This document shows positions 42,798-51,472 of a DNA stretch of 64,000 bases, in pieces. Position 1 is the first letter of the stretch. Every line of letters begins with the position of its first letter. The stretch is from Roseateles_B sp041905785 (GTDB taxonomy: Bacteria > Pseudomonadota > Gammaproteobacteria > Burkholderiales > Burkholderiaceae_C), in assembly GCA_041905785.1 (NCBI GenBank), contig JAYRKJ010000025.1, positions 1 through 64,000 on the forward strand. The letters are read 5' to 3'. Below the pieces are notes generated by a model. It made no database searches. It was given only the letters and a program-made list of their open reading frames with translations, and was not told the origin of the DNA. Position numbers and translations under genes: made by a program.

Positions 42798-43102
42798 GTG
42801 ATCATCGCCTGCGCATCCTCGCCGAGGAGGACGACGATCCCATGCTCTCGGCCGTCAACCTCGTGGACGTGTTCCTGGTCCTGGTCGTCGCCTTGCTAAC
42901 CGCCGTGGCCCTGCAGCAGCAGTCCCAGGCGGACGAGACCGTGATCCGCCGCGCCGGCGAGCCGGACATGGAGATCGTGGTGCGCAAGAACGGCCAGGAG
43001 ATCAAGTACCGCGGCAACGGCGGCAGCAGCGAAGGCCAGGGCGTGAAGGCCGGCGTGGCCTACAAGCTCAAGGACGGCAGCGTCATCTATGTGCCGGAAT
43101 GA
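42794..43102 (+). CDS. DUF2149 family protein (HmuV-like)
   Basis: 102 residues: acidic N-terminus, one membrane segment (NLVDVFLVLVVALLTAVAL, about 20-40) and a periplasmic part. The single-TM topology and start DPMLSAVNLVDVF are typical of DUF2149 and resemble ExbD/TolR. Encoded between the ExbB-like channel and the CobN-like chelatase, as HmuV is in hmu operons. Likely the stator or coupling partner of the ExbB-like protein. Confidence 0.8.
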   Translation: MSDHRLRILAEEDDDPMLSAVNLVDVFLVLVVALLTAVALQQQSQADETVIRRAGEPDMEIVVRKNGQEIKYRGNGGSSEGQGVKAGVAYKLKDGSVIYVPE

Positions 43103-46100
43103 GTCCTCCCCCTGCCGGTTTCGCCAGCCCGCCCGGGGGGGCACGCCCGCAGGCCCGGCGAAGCCGGATCCTCGGGCGTCACTCGGCTTCTGGTCCTGGT
43201 CATGCGCCGCATACCGCCTGCTGGTCCTGGCGATGCTGGCCTGCACCTGCCGCCTGGCCCAGGCCCAGCTGCTGTGGATTTCCACGGACGTGACGCCCGC
43301 GGCCCGCGAGGCACTGCTCGCGCGCGAGGCCCAGGCGGCCGGCATCACGCTGCAGCGTTGGCAGGTGCCGCTGCAGGCCGAGGCCCTGGCCGACACGGAA
43401 CGGCAGACCCGCCAGCGTCAGCTGCAGAGCCTGGTGCAGGCCGCGCGCTGGGTGTGGATCGACGCGCCCCACGCCGTGGCCGAGACGCGCCTGCGCGGCC
43501 TGCTGGCCGAACTGCCGGGGCTGTCTTCGCGCCAGCCACTGTGGATCCCCGGCGGCGAGCCGCCCGCCGCCGAGCGCAGTCTGCGCGCCCTACTGCAGGC
43601 CGGTGGCGCGGCCAACACCCAGGCCGCCTTCCAGATCCTGAAAGCCCAGTCCGAAGGGCGCAGCGTCGAGATGCCTGCGGCGCAGCGCCTGCCCCTGCGC
43701 GGCTTCTATCACCCGGACGCCGCAGCCCTGCTGCCAGACGCCGACGCCGCCCGCCGCTGGGTCGAGCAGAAGGCCCGCGGCGGGCCGGCGCGGCTGGTCG
43801 TGGTCCTGCTGCACCGCTACCACTTCGTCCAGGGCCAGACCGCCTGGCTGGATGCCTGGCTGCGCCACTTCGAGGCTCAGGGTCTGCAAGCCCTGGCGGC
43901 CTTCGCCAGCCCTCTGGACGAGACGCAGCTGCAGGCCCTGCTCGCGCCCCAGGGCCAGCCCGTCCACCGACTGCTGGTCACGCACACGCTGATGCCCAAA
44001 GCCGGCTCGCTGCAGGCCCTGTTCGAGCGCTGGGGCCGGCCGGTGCTGGCCACCCTGCCCCATCGCCAGGGCGACATCGCGCAATGGGAGGCCGGCAGCA
44101 CGGGGCTCGCGCAAAGCGACATCCCCTTCTATCTCGCCCAGCCCGAGAGCGCTGGACTGATCGACCCGATGCTGGTCGTGGCCCATCCCGCCGGCGGCGC
44201 CGAGCCGCAGCTGATCCCGCGCCAGGCCGAGGCCGTGGCGGCCAAGGCCCGCCGCCTGATCGCGCTGCAGGAGAAGCCGGCGGCGGACAAGCGCCTGAGC
44301 CTCTTCGTCTACAACTACCCCGCCGGGGCCAGCAATTTCGGCGCCAGCTTTCTCAACGTGCCGCGCAGCCTGGCGCAGCTGAGCCTGGGCCTGCAGGCCG
44401 CGGGCTTTGCCCTCGAGCCGCGTGACGAGGCCCAGTGGCTGCAGGGCCTGCAGCCGCTGCTGGCCGCCTACTACCCCGGCGCCGACCTCGACGCCCTGCT
44501 GCGCAGCGGCCAGGCCGCCGCCCTGCCCCTGGCGGACTACCAACGCTGGTTCGACACCCTGCCCGCCGCCGTGCGCCAGCCCATCCTGCAGCGCTGGGGT
44601 CCGCCCGCGCAGAGCCGCTATGTGCGCCAGCAGCAGGGCAAGCCCGTCTTCGTGATCCCGCGCCTGCAGCTGGACCATCTGGCCGTGCTGCCCCAGCCTC
44701 CGCGTGAGGAAGACCAGCACCTGGGCCGCGATGCCATGCAGCACCGCAGCAAGACGCCGCTGTCCCACCATTACCTCGCGGTCTACCTCTGGGCCCGGCA
44801 GGCTGATGCGCTGATCCACTTCGGCACCCACGGCACCCAGGAATGGGCCGCCGGCAAGCTGCGCGGCCTGGACGTGCAGGACGACGCCCTGCTCCCCCTG
44901 GGCGAGGTGCCGGTGATCTACCCCTACATCGTCGACAACCTTGGCGAAGCCCTGACCGCCAAGCGCCGCGGCCGCGCGCTGATGGTCAGCCACCGCACGC
45001 CCAGCTTCGCACCGGCCGGCTTCAACGCCCGCATGGCTCGCATGCACGAGCTGATGCACGAATGGGAGACCGTGGACCCCGGCCCCACCCGCCAGGGCCT
45101 GGAGCGGCAGATGGTGGAGCAGTTCGTCGAGCACCAGCTGCACAGGGACCTGGGCTGGACAGCCGAGCAGATTGCCGCCAACTTCTCCGGCTTCCTGGAG
45201 CTGCTGCACCCGTACCTGGACCGCCTGGCGCAAAGCTCGCAACCCCAGGGCCTGGCCGTCTTCGGCCGCGTGCCGGACGAGGCCGCACGCCGCGGCACCC
45301 TGCTGCAGATGCTGCGCGTGCCTCTGATCGAGGCCCTGGGCGAGGACATCGACGAGGCCTTCCTGATCGACCACACCCGCGTGGCCGGCGCCCGCCCGGC
45401 ACGCTGGCTGGACCTGGCGCTGAAGGACGCGAAGGCCGCCAGCGAGCTGGACCTGCGCCCAGACCAGCCCGACGGCCCGGTGCCCAACCATGCGGCCCGC
45501 AAGCCCATCGACAGCGCCGCGCTCTACCAGCTGGCCCTGCGCGCCCAGGAAATGGAGCGGCGGCTCAGCCACGAGGGCGAGCTGCCGGGCCTGCTGGCCG
45601 CGCTGGAAGGCCGCTTCGTGCCCGCGGCCTATGGCGGTGACCCGCTGCGCAACCCCGACAGCCTGCCCACCGGCCGCAATCTCAGCGGCCTGGACCCGGC
45701 CCGCCTGCCCACGCCACAGGCCTACGAGGCCGCCCAAGGCCTCTTCAAGCGATGGTGGACCGAGCAGGCGAAAGGCCCGCGGCCGCCGCAGCGCCTGGCC
45801 CTGTCGCTGTGGGCCGGGGAGACCCTGCGCCATCAGGGGCTGATGGAAGCGCAGGCCCTGGCCGCCCTGGGCGTCGAGCCCGTATGGGACGAAAACGGCC
45901 GGCCGACGAAGCTGCGCCTCCTTCCGCTGGCGCAGTTGGGCCACGCCCGCATCGACGTGCTGCTGTCCATCACCGGCTCCTACCGCGACCAGTTCCCCGG
46001 CCTGATGAAGCTGCTGGACGAGGCCGTGGCCCTGGCCGCCAGCGCAGCCCAGCAAGAAGGCGACAACGCCATCACGCGCCACAGTCGCGAGGTCGAGCAG

Positions 46101-47210
46101 GCGCTGCGCCGCCAAGGCTTGAAGCCGGCACAGGCGCGGCAGCTCGCCCAGGTCCGCATGTTCGGCAACAGCGTCGGCGCCTACGGCACCGGCGTGGCCG
46201 AGGCCATGCAGGCCGACGCCTTGAAGCGCGAAGACCCGCGGCTGGGCCAACTCTTTCTGCAGAGCATGAGCCAGCCCTATGCGCAGGGTGAACCGCTCGC
46301 TGTGGACGAGCGCACGGCGCGCAGCGCCTTCGCGGCCCAGATCAAGCGCGCGGATGCGGCGCTGATGTCGCGCAGCTCGCACCTCTACGCCATGCTCAGC
46401 TCGGACGACCCCTTCCAGTACCTGGGCGGCCTGGCCGCAGCCGCCAAGGCCGCCGGCCGCAAGGAGGCCCTGCAGCTGCACGTCAGCCAGCTGCAGGACG
46501 CCACCGAGCAGCAGACCGAAAGCGCCGGCCGCGCCATCGCACTGGAGATGCAAAGCCGCTACCTGCACCCCGGCTGGCTCAAGGCCCAGCGCGACGAGGG
46601 CTATGCAGGTGCGCTGCAGGTGCTCAAGACCGTGCAGTTCACCCTGGGCTGGCAAAACATGGCCCCCGAAACCGTGCGCCCCGACCACTGGCAAAGCCTC
46701 TTCGACGTGCTGGTGCGCGACAAGCATCAGCTCCAGCTGCCGCAATGGCTGGCCCAGCACAAGGAGAGTTATGCCCAGACCCTGGCCGGCCTGATCCGCG
46801 CCGCGGCCCAGGGGCACTGGCAGCCCGATGCCGCCACGCGCCGCGAACTCGCCCAGCGCTATGCCGAGCTGCGCAGCACCCGCAGCCGCCCGGACGAACT
46901 GGCCGGCGTGCAGCGCTGGGTGCAGGGCCAGTTGCCCAAGCCGCTCGCGCCTGCGCCGCGCCCTGCCGCGCCCAAGCCCCAGCCGCCGAGCGACCTCGCC
47001 CAGCCTCCCCTGGTGCGCGGCCTGCAGCTGCAGCCCGTGCCCCCGGCCCAGCCGCCGCGCTTCGCCGGCCACTCGCCGCTGTCCACCGCCCTGGCCTGGG
47101 TGCTGATGGGCCTGCTGATGGCCTGCGGCGCCAGTTGGCGCTGGTTCCGGGCAGGCACCTCTCTTTCTTCCACAGGCGCAGCCGCGCTCCCTTTTGTCCG
47201 CCCCGCATGA
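43089..47210 (+). CDS. Membrane-anchored, periplasm-facing CobN-like chelatase (HmuS-like)
   Basis: Up to 1373 residues; family CobN/magnesium chelatase H subunit. The CobN core is clear: HYLAVYLWARQADALIHFGT, GTQEWAAGK, PVIYPYIVDNLGEA, and SITGSYRDQFPGLM. Unlike cytosolic CobN it has a hydrophobic leader (YRLLVLAMLACTCRLAQA) and a C-terminal membrane helix (LSTALAWVLMGLLMACGA) before the end. No CobS or CobT subunits of the aerobic cobaltochelatase are nearby. With the ExbB-like and DUF2149 genes it looks like HmuS, which acts on imported tetrapyrroles. The start is uncertain: ATG 43089 would place a dispersed repeat inside the N-terminus; the true start may be near 43200. Its stop overlaps the next gene (ATGA). 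Confidence 0.85.
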   Translation: MCRNESSPCRFRQPARGGTPAGPAKPDPRASLGFWSWSCAAYRLLVLAMLACTCRLAQAQLLWISTDVTPAAREALLAREAQAAGITLQRWQVPLQAEALADTERQTRQRQLQSLVQAARWVWIDAPHAVAETRLRGLLAELPGLSSRQPLWIPGGEPPAAERSLRALLQAGGAANTQAAFQILKAQSEGRSVEMPAAQRLPLRGFYHPDAAALLPDADAARRWVEQKARGGPARLVVVLLHRYHFVQGQTAWLDAWLRHFEAQGLQALAAFASPLDETQLQALLAPQGQPVHRLLVTHTLMPKAGSLQALFERWGRPVLATLPHRQGDIAQWEAGSTGLAQSDIPFYLAQPESAGLIDPMLVVAHPAGGAEPQLIPRQAEAVAAKARRLIALQEKPAADKRLSLFVYNYPAGASNFGASFLNVPRSLAQLSLGLQAAGFALEPRDEAQWLQGLQPLLAAYYPGADLDALLRSGQAAALPLADYQRWFDTLPAAVRQPILQRWGPPAQSRYVRQQQGKPVFVIPRLQLDHLAVLPQPPREEDQHLGRDAMQHRSKTPLSHHYLAVYLWARQADALIHFGTHGTQEWAAGKLRGLDVQDDALLPLGEVPVIYPYIVDNLGEALTAKRRGRALMVSHRTPSFAPAGFNARMARMHELMHEWETVDPGPTRQGLERQMVEQFVEHQLHRDLGWTAEQIAANFSGFLELLHPYLDRLAQSSQPQGLAVFGRVPDEAARRGTLLQMLRVPLIEALGEDIDEAFLIDHTRVAGARPARWLDLALKDAKAASELDLRPDQPDGPVPNHAARKPIDSAALYQLALRAQEMERRLSHEGELPGLLAALEGRFVPAAYGGDPLRNPDSLPTGRNLSGLDPARLPTPQAYEAAQGLFKRWWTEQAKGPRPPQRLALSLWAGETLRHQGLMEAQALAALGVEPVWDENGRPTKLRLLPLAQLGHARIDVLLSITGSYRDQFPGLMKLLDEAVALAASAAQQEGDNAITRHSREVEQALRRQGLKPAQARQLAQVRMFGNSVGAYGTGVAEAMQADALKREDPRLGQLFLQSMSQPYAQGEPLAVDERTARSAFAAQIKRADAALMSRSSHLYAMLSSDDPFQYLGGLAAAAKAAGRKEALQLHVSQLQDATEQQTESAGRAIALEMQSRYLHPGWLKAQRDEGYAGALQVLKTVQFTLGWQNMAPETVRPDHWQSLFDVLVRDKHQLQLPQWLAQHKESYAQTLAGLIRAAAQGHWQPDAATRRELAQRYAELRSTRSRPDELAGVQRWVQGQLPKPLAPAPRPAAPKPQPPSDLAQPPLVRGLQLQPVPPAQPPRFAGHSPLSTALAWVLMGLLMACGASWRWFRAGTSLSSTGAAALPFVRPA
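43148..43180. repeat. Dispersed palindromic repeat, copy 2
   Basis: Matches 37331-37363 in 30 of 33 bases, including AAGCCGGATCCTCGGGCGTC. Located at the junction between the DUF2149 gene and the CobN-like gene, within the possible N-terminal extension of the latter. Confidence 0.75.
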
Positions 47211-49303
47211 AACTGAAGCAAGCCCCGTCCTGCAGTCCCTTCCGCCCGCTGCCTTTGCTGCTGGCGATCTGCGCGCCCCTGGCGCTGCCCCTGCATGCGG
47301 AAGAACTGGAGAAGGTCGAAGTGCAGGGCCGGGCGGTGCTGGGCAGTGCGGAGAGCGCCTCGCAGGGCGAGGTCGGCGCCGAGCGCCTGGCCTACAAGCC
47401 CCTGCTGCGCCCGGCCGAGCTGCTGGAGGCCATGCCCGGCATGATCGTCACCCAGCACAGCGGGGACGGCAAGGCCAACCAGTACTTCCTGCGCGGCTTC
47501 AACCTGGACCACGGCAGCGACTTCGCCACGCTGCTCGCGGGCATGCCCGTCAACATGGCCAGCCACGCACACGGCCAGGGCTATATGGACCTGAACTTCC
47601 TGATGCCCGAGCTGGTGGACAGCCTGCGCTACCGCAAGGGCGCCTTCGCCGCCGAGGACGGCGACTTCGCCACCACCGGCGCCTCGCGCATCGCCTATGT
47701 GCGCGAGCTGGCCCAGCCCTTTGCCGAGCTGAGCGTGGGCCCGCACGCCTACCGCCGCGCCCTGCTGGCCGGCAGCCGGCGCCTGGGCAGCGGACAAGCC
47801 CTGGCCGCCGTGGAAGCCAGCCACAACGACGGCCCCTGGGACCAGCCCGAAGGCCTGCAACGGCGCAATGCCCTGCTGCGATGGTCCCGAGGTGACGAGA
47901 CCGACGGCCTGGCGCTGAGCCTGATGGGCTACACCGCGCATTGGAAGGCCAGCGAGCATGTGCCCCTGCGCGCCATCGAGTCCGGCGAGATCGGCCGCTA
48001 CGGCACGCTCTCGCCGAATGACGGCGGCATCACCCACCGCCACAGCCTCAGCCTGGACTGGGCCGCCCGCCGCGGCGCCTGGCAGCAGCAGCTCACGGCC
48101 TACCTGATCGACTACGGCCTGCAGCTGTACTCCGCGCCCTCCGGCTTCATCCAGGGCCCCGATGGCGACCAGCACGAGCAGCTGGATCGCCGCAAGGTGC
48201 TGGGCCTGAGCTGGCTGGCCCAGCGCTCGCAGTGGGCGCTGTGGCAAGACCTGCCCCCCGCCCAGTTCAGCTGGGGCCTGCAATGGCGACAGGACCGCAT
48301 CGCCACCCTGGGCCTCTACGACACCGTGGACCGCAGGCGCCAGCGCACGGTGCGCGAGGACAGCGTGCGCCAGGACGCCCTGGGCGTGTTCGCCGAGCTT
48401 CAGCAGGCCCTGGCGCCGGACTGGCGCGCCGTGCTGGGCGCGCGCTGGGACCGGGTGCAGGCCAGGGTCCAGGCCCTGGGCGGCGAGTTCAATGCCGGCA
48501 ACGGCGGCCGGGCCGGCGACAGCCGCCTCAGCCCTCGCCTGGGCCTGGTGCACCGCTGGAATGCCGACACCGAGCTCTACGCCCACTGGGGCCGCGGCTT
48601 CCGCTCCAACGATGCGCGCGGCGCCACCAGCCGCTTCAATCCGCAGGACGGCAGCGCCCAGGAGCCGCTGCCCCTGCTGGCCGGTACGCGCAGTCAGGAG
48701 CTGGGCCTGCGCCACCGTTTCGGACCAGGCTGGCAGGCCAGCTGGAGCCTGTGGCGGGCTGACCTGGACTCGGAGCTGGTCTTCGTCGGTGACGAGGGCG
48801 TCACCGAGGCCCGGGGCGCCTCGCGCCGCATCGGCCTGGAGTGGTCCAACGACATCCGCCTGGGCCGGGACTGGCTGGTCGACGCCGACATCGCCTGGTC
48901 GCGCGCCCGCTTCGTGCAGACCGAGAACGGCGGCCGCCAAGTGCCCAACGCCATCCCCTTGAGCGCCTCGGTCAGCGCCAGCCATGACGCGGGCGGCGCC
49001 TGGAGCGCCGGCCTGCGCCTGCGCTACATCGGTCGCTATGCGCTGGAGGAAAGCGGCGCCGAGCGCTCCGCCGGCGCCTTCACCCTCAACGCCAAGCTGG
49101 CCTGGCGCCCGGCGCCGGGCTGGGAGCTGGGGCTGGACCTGCTCAACGCACTGAACACCCGCGCCCATGACATCGAATACTGGGGCAATGCCTGCACGCG
49201 CCGCGAGGGTGGCGGCTGTGGTGGCGGCGAAGGCCTGCCGGGCCGTCTGGTCCACCCCATGGAGCCGCGCAGCCTGCGCCTGAGCGTGCGGGTCAGGCTT
49301 TGA
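47207..49303 (+). CDS. Second TonB-dependent receptor of the cobalamin locus
   Basis: 698 residues from ATG 47207 (ATGA overlap with the CobN-like gene). Signal peptide (LPLLLAICAPLALPLHA), plug with MPGMIVTQHSGDGKANQYFLRG and LDHGSDFATLLAGMPVNM, then a barrel ending in a terminal aromatic-poor VRVRL. It is distinct from BtuB. Translational coupling to the CobN-like gene suggests it imports the chelatase's substrate: a corrinoid, haem or other metallated tetrapyrrole, or a free metal chelate. A short CTRREGGGCGGG loop with two Cys is present near the end. Confidence 0.88.
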   Translation: MKLKQAPSCSPFRPLPLLLAICAPLALPLHAEELEKVEVQGRAVLGSAESASQGEVGAERLAYKPLLRPAELLEAMPGMIVTQHSGDGKANQYFLRGFNLDHGSDFATLLAGMPVNMASHAHGQGYMDLNFLMPELVDSLRYRKGAFAAEDGDFATTGASRIAYVRELAQPFAELSVGPHAYRRALLAGSRRLGSGQALAAVEASHNDGPWDQPEGLQRRNALLRWSRGDETDGLALSLMGYTAHWKASEHVPLRAIESGEIGRYGTLSPNDGGITHRHSLSLDWAARRGAWQQQLTAYLIDYGLQLYSAPSGFIQGPDGDQHEQLDRRKVLGLSWLAQRSQWALWQDLPPAQFSWGLQWRQDRIATLGLYDTVDRRRQRTVREDSVRQDALGVFAELQQALAPDWRAVLGARWDRVQARVQALGGEFNAGNGGRAGDSRLSPRLGLVHRWNADTELYAHWGRGFRSNDARGATSRFNPQDGSAQEPLPLLAGTRSQELGLRHRFGPGWQASWSLWRADLDSELVFVGDEGVTEARGASRRIGLEWSNDIRLGRDWLVDADIAWSRARFVQTENGGRQVPNAIPLSASVSASHDAGGAWSAGLRLRYIGRYALEESGAERSAGAFTLNAKLAWRPAPGWELGLDLLNALNTRAHDIEYWGNACTRREGGGCGGGEGLPGRLVHPMEPRSLRLSVRVRL

Positions 49304-49316
49304 GGTGACCCCGGCC

Positions 49317-49964
49317 ATGCATGCATGCTTCACCCCAACCGAGGCCGAGATCGTGCGCCGGGCCATCGCCCTGCGCCGCGACTGCCGGCATTTCGTGCCC
49401 GGCCCGCTGCTGCCCGACGAACAGCTCAAGCGCCTGCTGCAGGCCGCGCACCAGGCACCCTCGGTGGGCCTGATGCAGCCCTGGCGCTTCATGCGCCTGT
49501 CCGCGCCGCAGTGGCGCGCGCGCCTGGCGCCGCTGGTGGAGGCCGAGCGTCAGGCCACCGCGGCGGCGCTGGGGCCGCGCGCGGACGAGTTCCTGCGGCT
49601 CAAGGTCGAAGGCCTGCGCGATTGCGCCGAGCTGCTGGCCGTCATCCTGCCGCCGGACGACGGCACCGTCTTCGGACGCCGCACCCTGCCGCTGGAAATG
49701 GCGCTGTGCTCGGCCGGCGCGGCGGTGCAGAACCTCTGGCTCGCCGCCCGCGCGGAGAATCTCGGCCTGGGCTGGGTCTCCATGTTCGACCCGCAGGCCC
49801 TGGCACAGCGGCTCGAACTGCCGGCGGGCGCCCTGCCCCTGGGCCTGTTGTGCCTGGGGCCGGTCCCCGCCTTTGACGAACGTCCGATGCTGGAGGCCCA
49901 AGGCTGGCGCCAGCGCCGCCCCCTGCAGGACTTGTTGATGAAAGCTCCCGACCATGGAAATTGA
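49317..49964 (+). CDS. bluB: 5,6-Dimethylbenzimidazole synthase BluB
   Basis: 215 residues from ATG 49317, placed by TGAGGTGA 8 nt upstream. Nitroreductase-fold flavoenzyme that breaks down FMNH2 with O2 to make DMB, the lower ligand of B12. The BluB pattern RRDCRHFVPGPLLPDEQLKR, APSVGLMQPWRF and ENLGLGWVSMFDPQ is clear. Needs oxygen, which fits an aerobic host. Overlaps btuR by 11 bp. Confidence 0.95.
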   Translation: MHACFTPTEAEIVRRAIALRRDCRHFVPGPLLPDEQLKRLLQAAHQAPSVGLMQPWRFMRLSAPQWRARLAPLVEAERQATAAALGPRADEFLRLKVEGLRDCAELLAVILPPDDGTVFGRRTLPLEMALCSAGAAVQNLWLAARAENLGLGWVSMFDPQALAQRLELPAGALPLGLLCLGPVPAFDERPMLEAQGWRQRRPLQDLLMKAPDHGN

Positions 49965-50523
49965 GAACCCGCCCGTCGACCGCGAACGCGTCATTCCCAC
50001 GGCCGAACGCCGCGGCCTGATCCTTGTCCACACAGGCGACGGCAAAGGCAAGAGCACGGCCGCCTTCGGCCTGGCCCTGCGCGCGCATGGCCGCGGCAAG
50101 GCGGTCAAGATCTACCAGTTCATGAAGGTGCCCTCGGCCCGCTTCGGCGAGCACCGCGTCTTCGAGCAGCTGGGCGTGCCGATCGAGGGCCTGGGCGACG
50201 GCTTTTCCTGGAAGAGCAAGGATCTGGACCACTCGGCCGAACTGGCCCGCGAAGGCTGGGCCCGCGCCGAGGCCACCCTCCGGGCCGGCGAGCATTTCCT
50301 CGTCGTGCTGGACGAGATCATGTACCCGCTGCTCTACGGCTGGCTGCCCCTGGAGTCCGTGCTGCAAGCCCTGCGCGAGCGCCCCGCTCATGTGCACGTG
50401 GTGCTGACGGGGCGGCGTGCGCCGCAGGAGCTGATCGAGCTGGCGGACACCGTCACCGAGATGACCCTGGTCAAGCACCATTTCAAGGCCGGTGTGCCCG
50501 CGCAGCGCGGCATCGAGGACTGA
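49954..50523 (+). CDS. btuR: Cob(I)yrinic acid a,c-diamide adenosyltransferase (CobA/BtuR type)
   Basis: 189 residues. P-loop LVHTGDGKGKSTAAFGLALR near residue 25, KIYQFMKVPSARFGE, and the DEIMYPLLYGWL block. Transfers the adenosyl group of ATP to cobalt. Start overlaps bluB; next gene starts 10 bp after its stop. Confidence 0.95.
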   Translation: MEIENPPVDRERVIPTAERRGLILVHTGDGKGKSTAAFGLALRAHGRGKAVKIYQFMKVPSARFGEHRVFEQLGVPIEGLGDGFSWKSKDLDHSAELAREGWARAEATLRAGEHFLVVLDEIMYPLLYGWLPLESVLQALRERPAHVHVVLTGRRAPQELIELADTVTEMTLVKHHFKAGVPAQRGIED

Positions 50524-50533
50524 TGCGCGCGTG

Positions 50534-51472
50534 ATGGACACCGTCTGGCTCTTCCCCGCGGCGATGGCCCTGGCGCTGCTGATCGATCGCCTCTTGGGCG
50601 AGCCGCCGGCCTCGGCACACCCGGTCGTGGCCATGGGCCGCTACCTCGGGGCGTTCAAGCACTGGCTGCCCGGTCTGGGCGCCGCGCCGGCCTTCGCCTG
50701 CGGCACGCTGTTGTGGCTGCTGGGCGCTTGCATGAGCGTCCTGCTGGCGTTGGCCGCCGAGCAGCTTGTGTGGCTCGGTGTCCGGCCCTGGCAGAGCCCG
50801 CTCCGATGGGGGATGGCCCTGGTTTTCATGGGATTGATCTTGAAGCCGCTGCTGGCCTGGCGCATGCTGCGCGAGGAGGTGATGGCCGTGGAGCAAGCAC
50901 TGCAGACATCGCTGGAGGATGGCCGGGCCCGGCTGTCCCGTCTCGTCAGCCGGGACACGCGCTCGCTGAGCGAGGCGCAGGTGCGGGAGGCCGGCATCGA
51001 GACCTTGGCCGAGAACCTCAATGACTCGGTCGTCGCCCCGCTGTTCTGGTTCGCCATCGCGGGCCTTCCCGGCGCCGCGCTGTACCGCTTTGCCAACACC
51101 GCAGACGCCATGTGGGGTTATCGGGACCGCTGGGAATGGGCGGGCAAGTGCGCAGCCCGCATGGATGACCTGCTGTCCTGGATCCCTGCCCGACTCACCG
51201 GCCTGCTGATGGCGCCCCCCGCCTGCTGGGCCGCGCTGCGGCGCCAGGCCGGCCTCACGCCCTCACCCAATGGCGGCTGGCCCATGGGCGCCATGGCCCT
51301 GCGCCTGGACCTTCGCCTGGGCAAGCCGGGGGTGTACCTGCTGAACGAGCGGGGACGCGCCCCTGCGGCGGGAGACATCGCCGTGGCCGTGGCGGTGGCC
51401 GGCCGCGCCCTGGGTCTGGCCGCCCTGCTGCTGATGCTCCTGGCGCTGCTCCTGCGAGGAGGTCTGGCATGA
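50534..51472 (+). CDS. cbiB: Adenosylcobinamide-phosphate synthase CbiB
   Basis: 312 residues, polytopic. Conserved CbiB segments: LLIDRLLGEPPASAHPVVAMGR at the N-terminus, ETLAENLNDSVVAPLFW and YRFANTADAMWGYR, then a final membrane helix. Attaches aminopropanol phosphate to adenosylcobyric acid, the product of cobD next door. The ATGA at 51469 overlaps the decarboxylase start. Confidence 0.95.
   Translation: MDTVWLFPAAMALALLIDRLLGEPPASAHPVVAMGRYLGAFKHWLPGLGAAPAFACGTLLWLLGACMSVLLALAAEQLVWLGVRPWQSPLRWGMALVFMGLILKPLLAWRMLREEVMAVEQALQTSLEDGRARLSRLVSRDTRSLSEAQVREAGIETLAENLNDSVVAPLFWFAIAGLPGAALYRFANTADAMWGYRDRWEWAGKCAARMDDLLSWIPARLTGLLMAPPACWAALRRQAGLTPSPNGGWPMGAMALRLDLRLGKPGVYLLNERGRAPAAGDIAVAVAVAGRALGLAALLLMLLALLLRGGLA

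Noticed and set aside
43590..47072. 1160-residue reverse frame opposite the CobN-like gene
   Set aside because: Antisense shadow; all conserved CobN blocks are on the forward strand.
43089..47210. Calling the CobN-like protein the cobaltochelatase subunit CobN of aerobic B12 synthesis
   Set aside because: It has a leader and C-terminal membrane anchor, sits with ExbB-like and DUF2149 genes, and lacks CobS/CobT neighbours, so the plain CobN call is not supported.
46859..49492. 877-residue reverse frame opposite the second TonB receptor
   Set aside because: Antisense shadow with biased composition; the forward genes are well supported.
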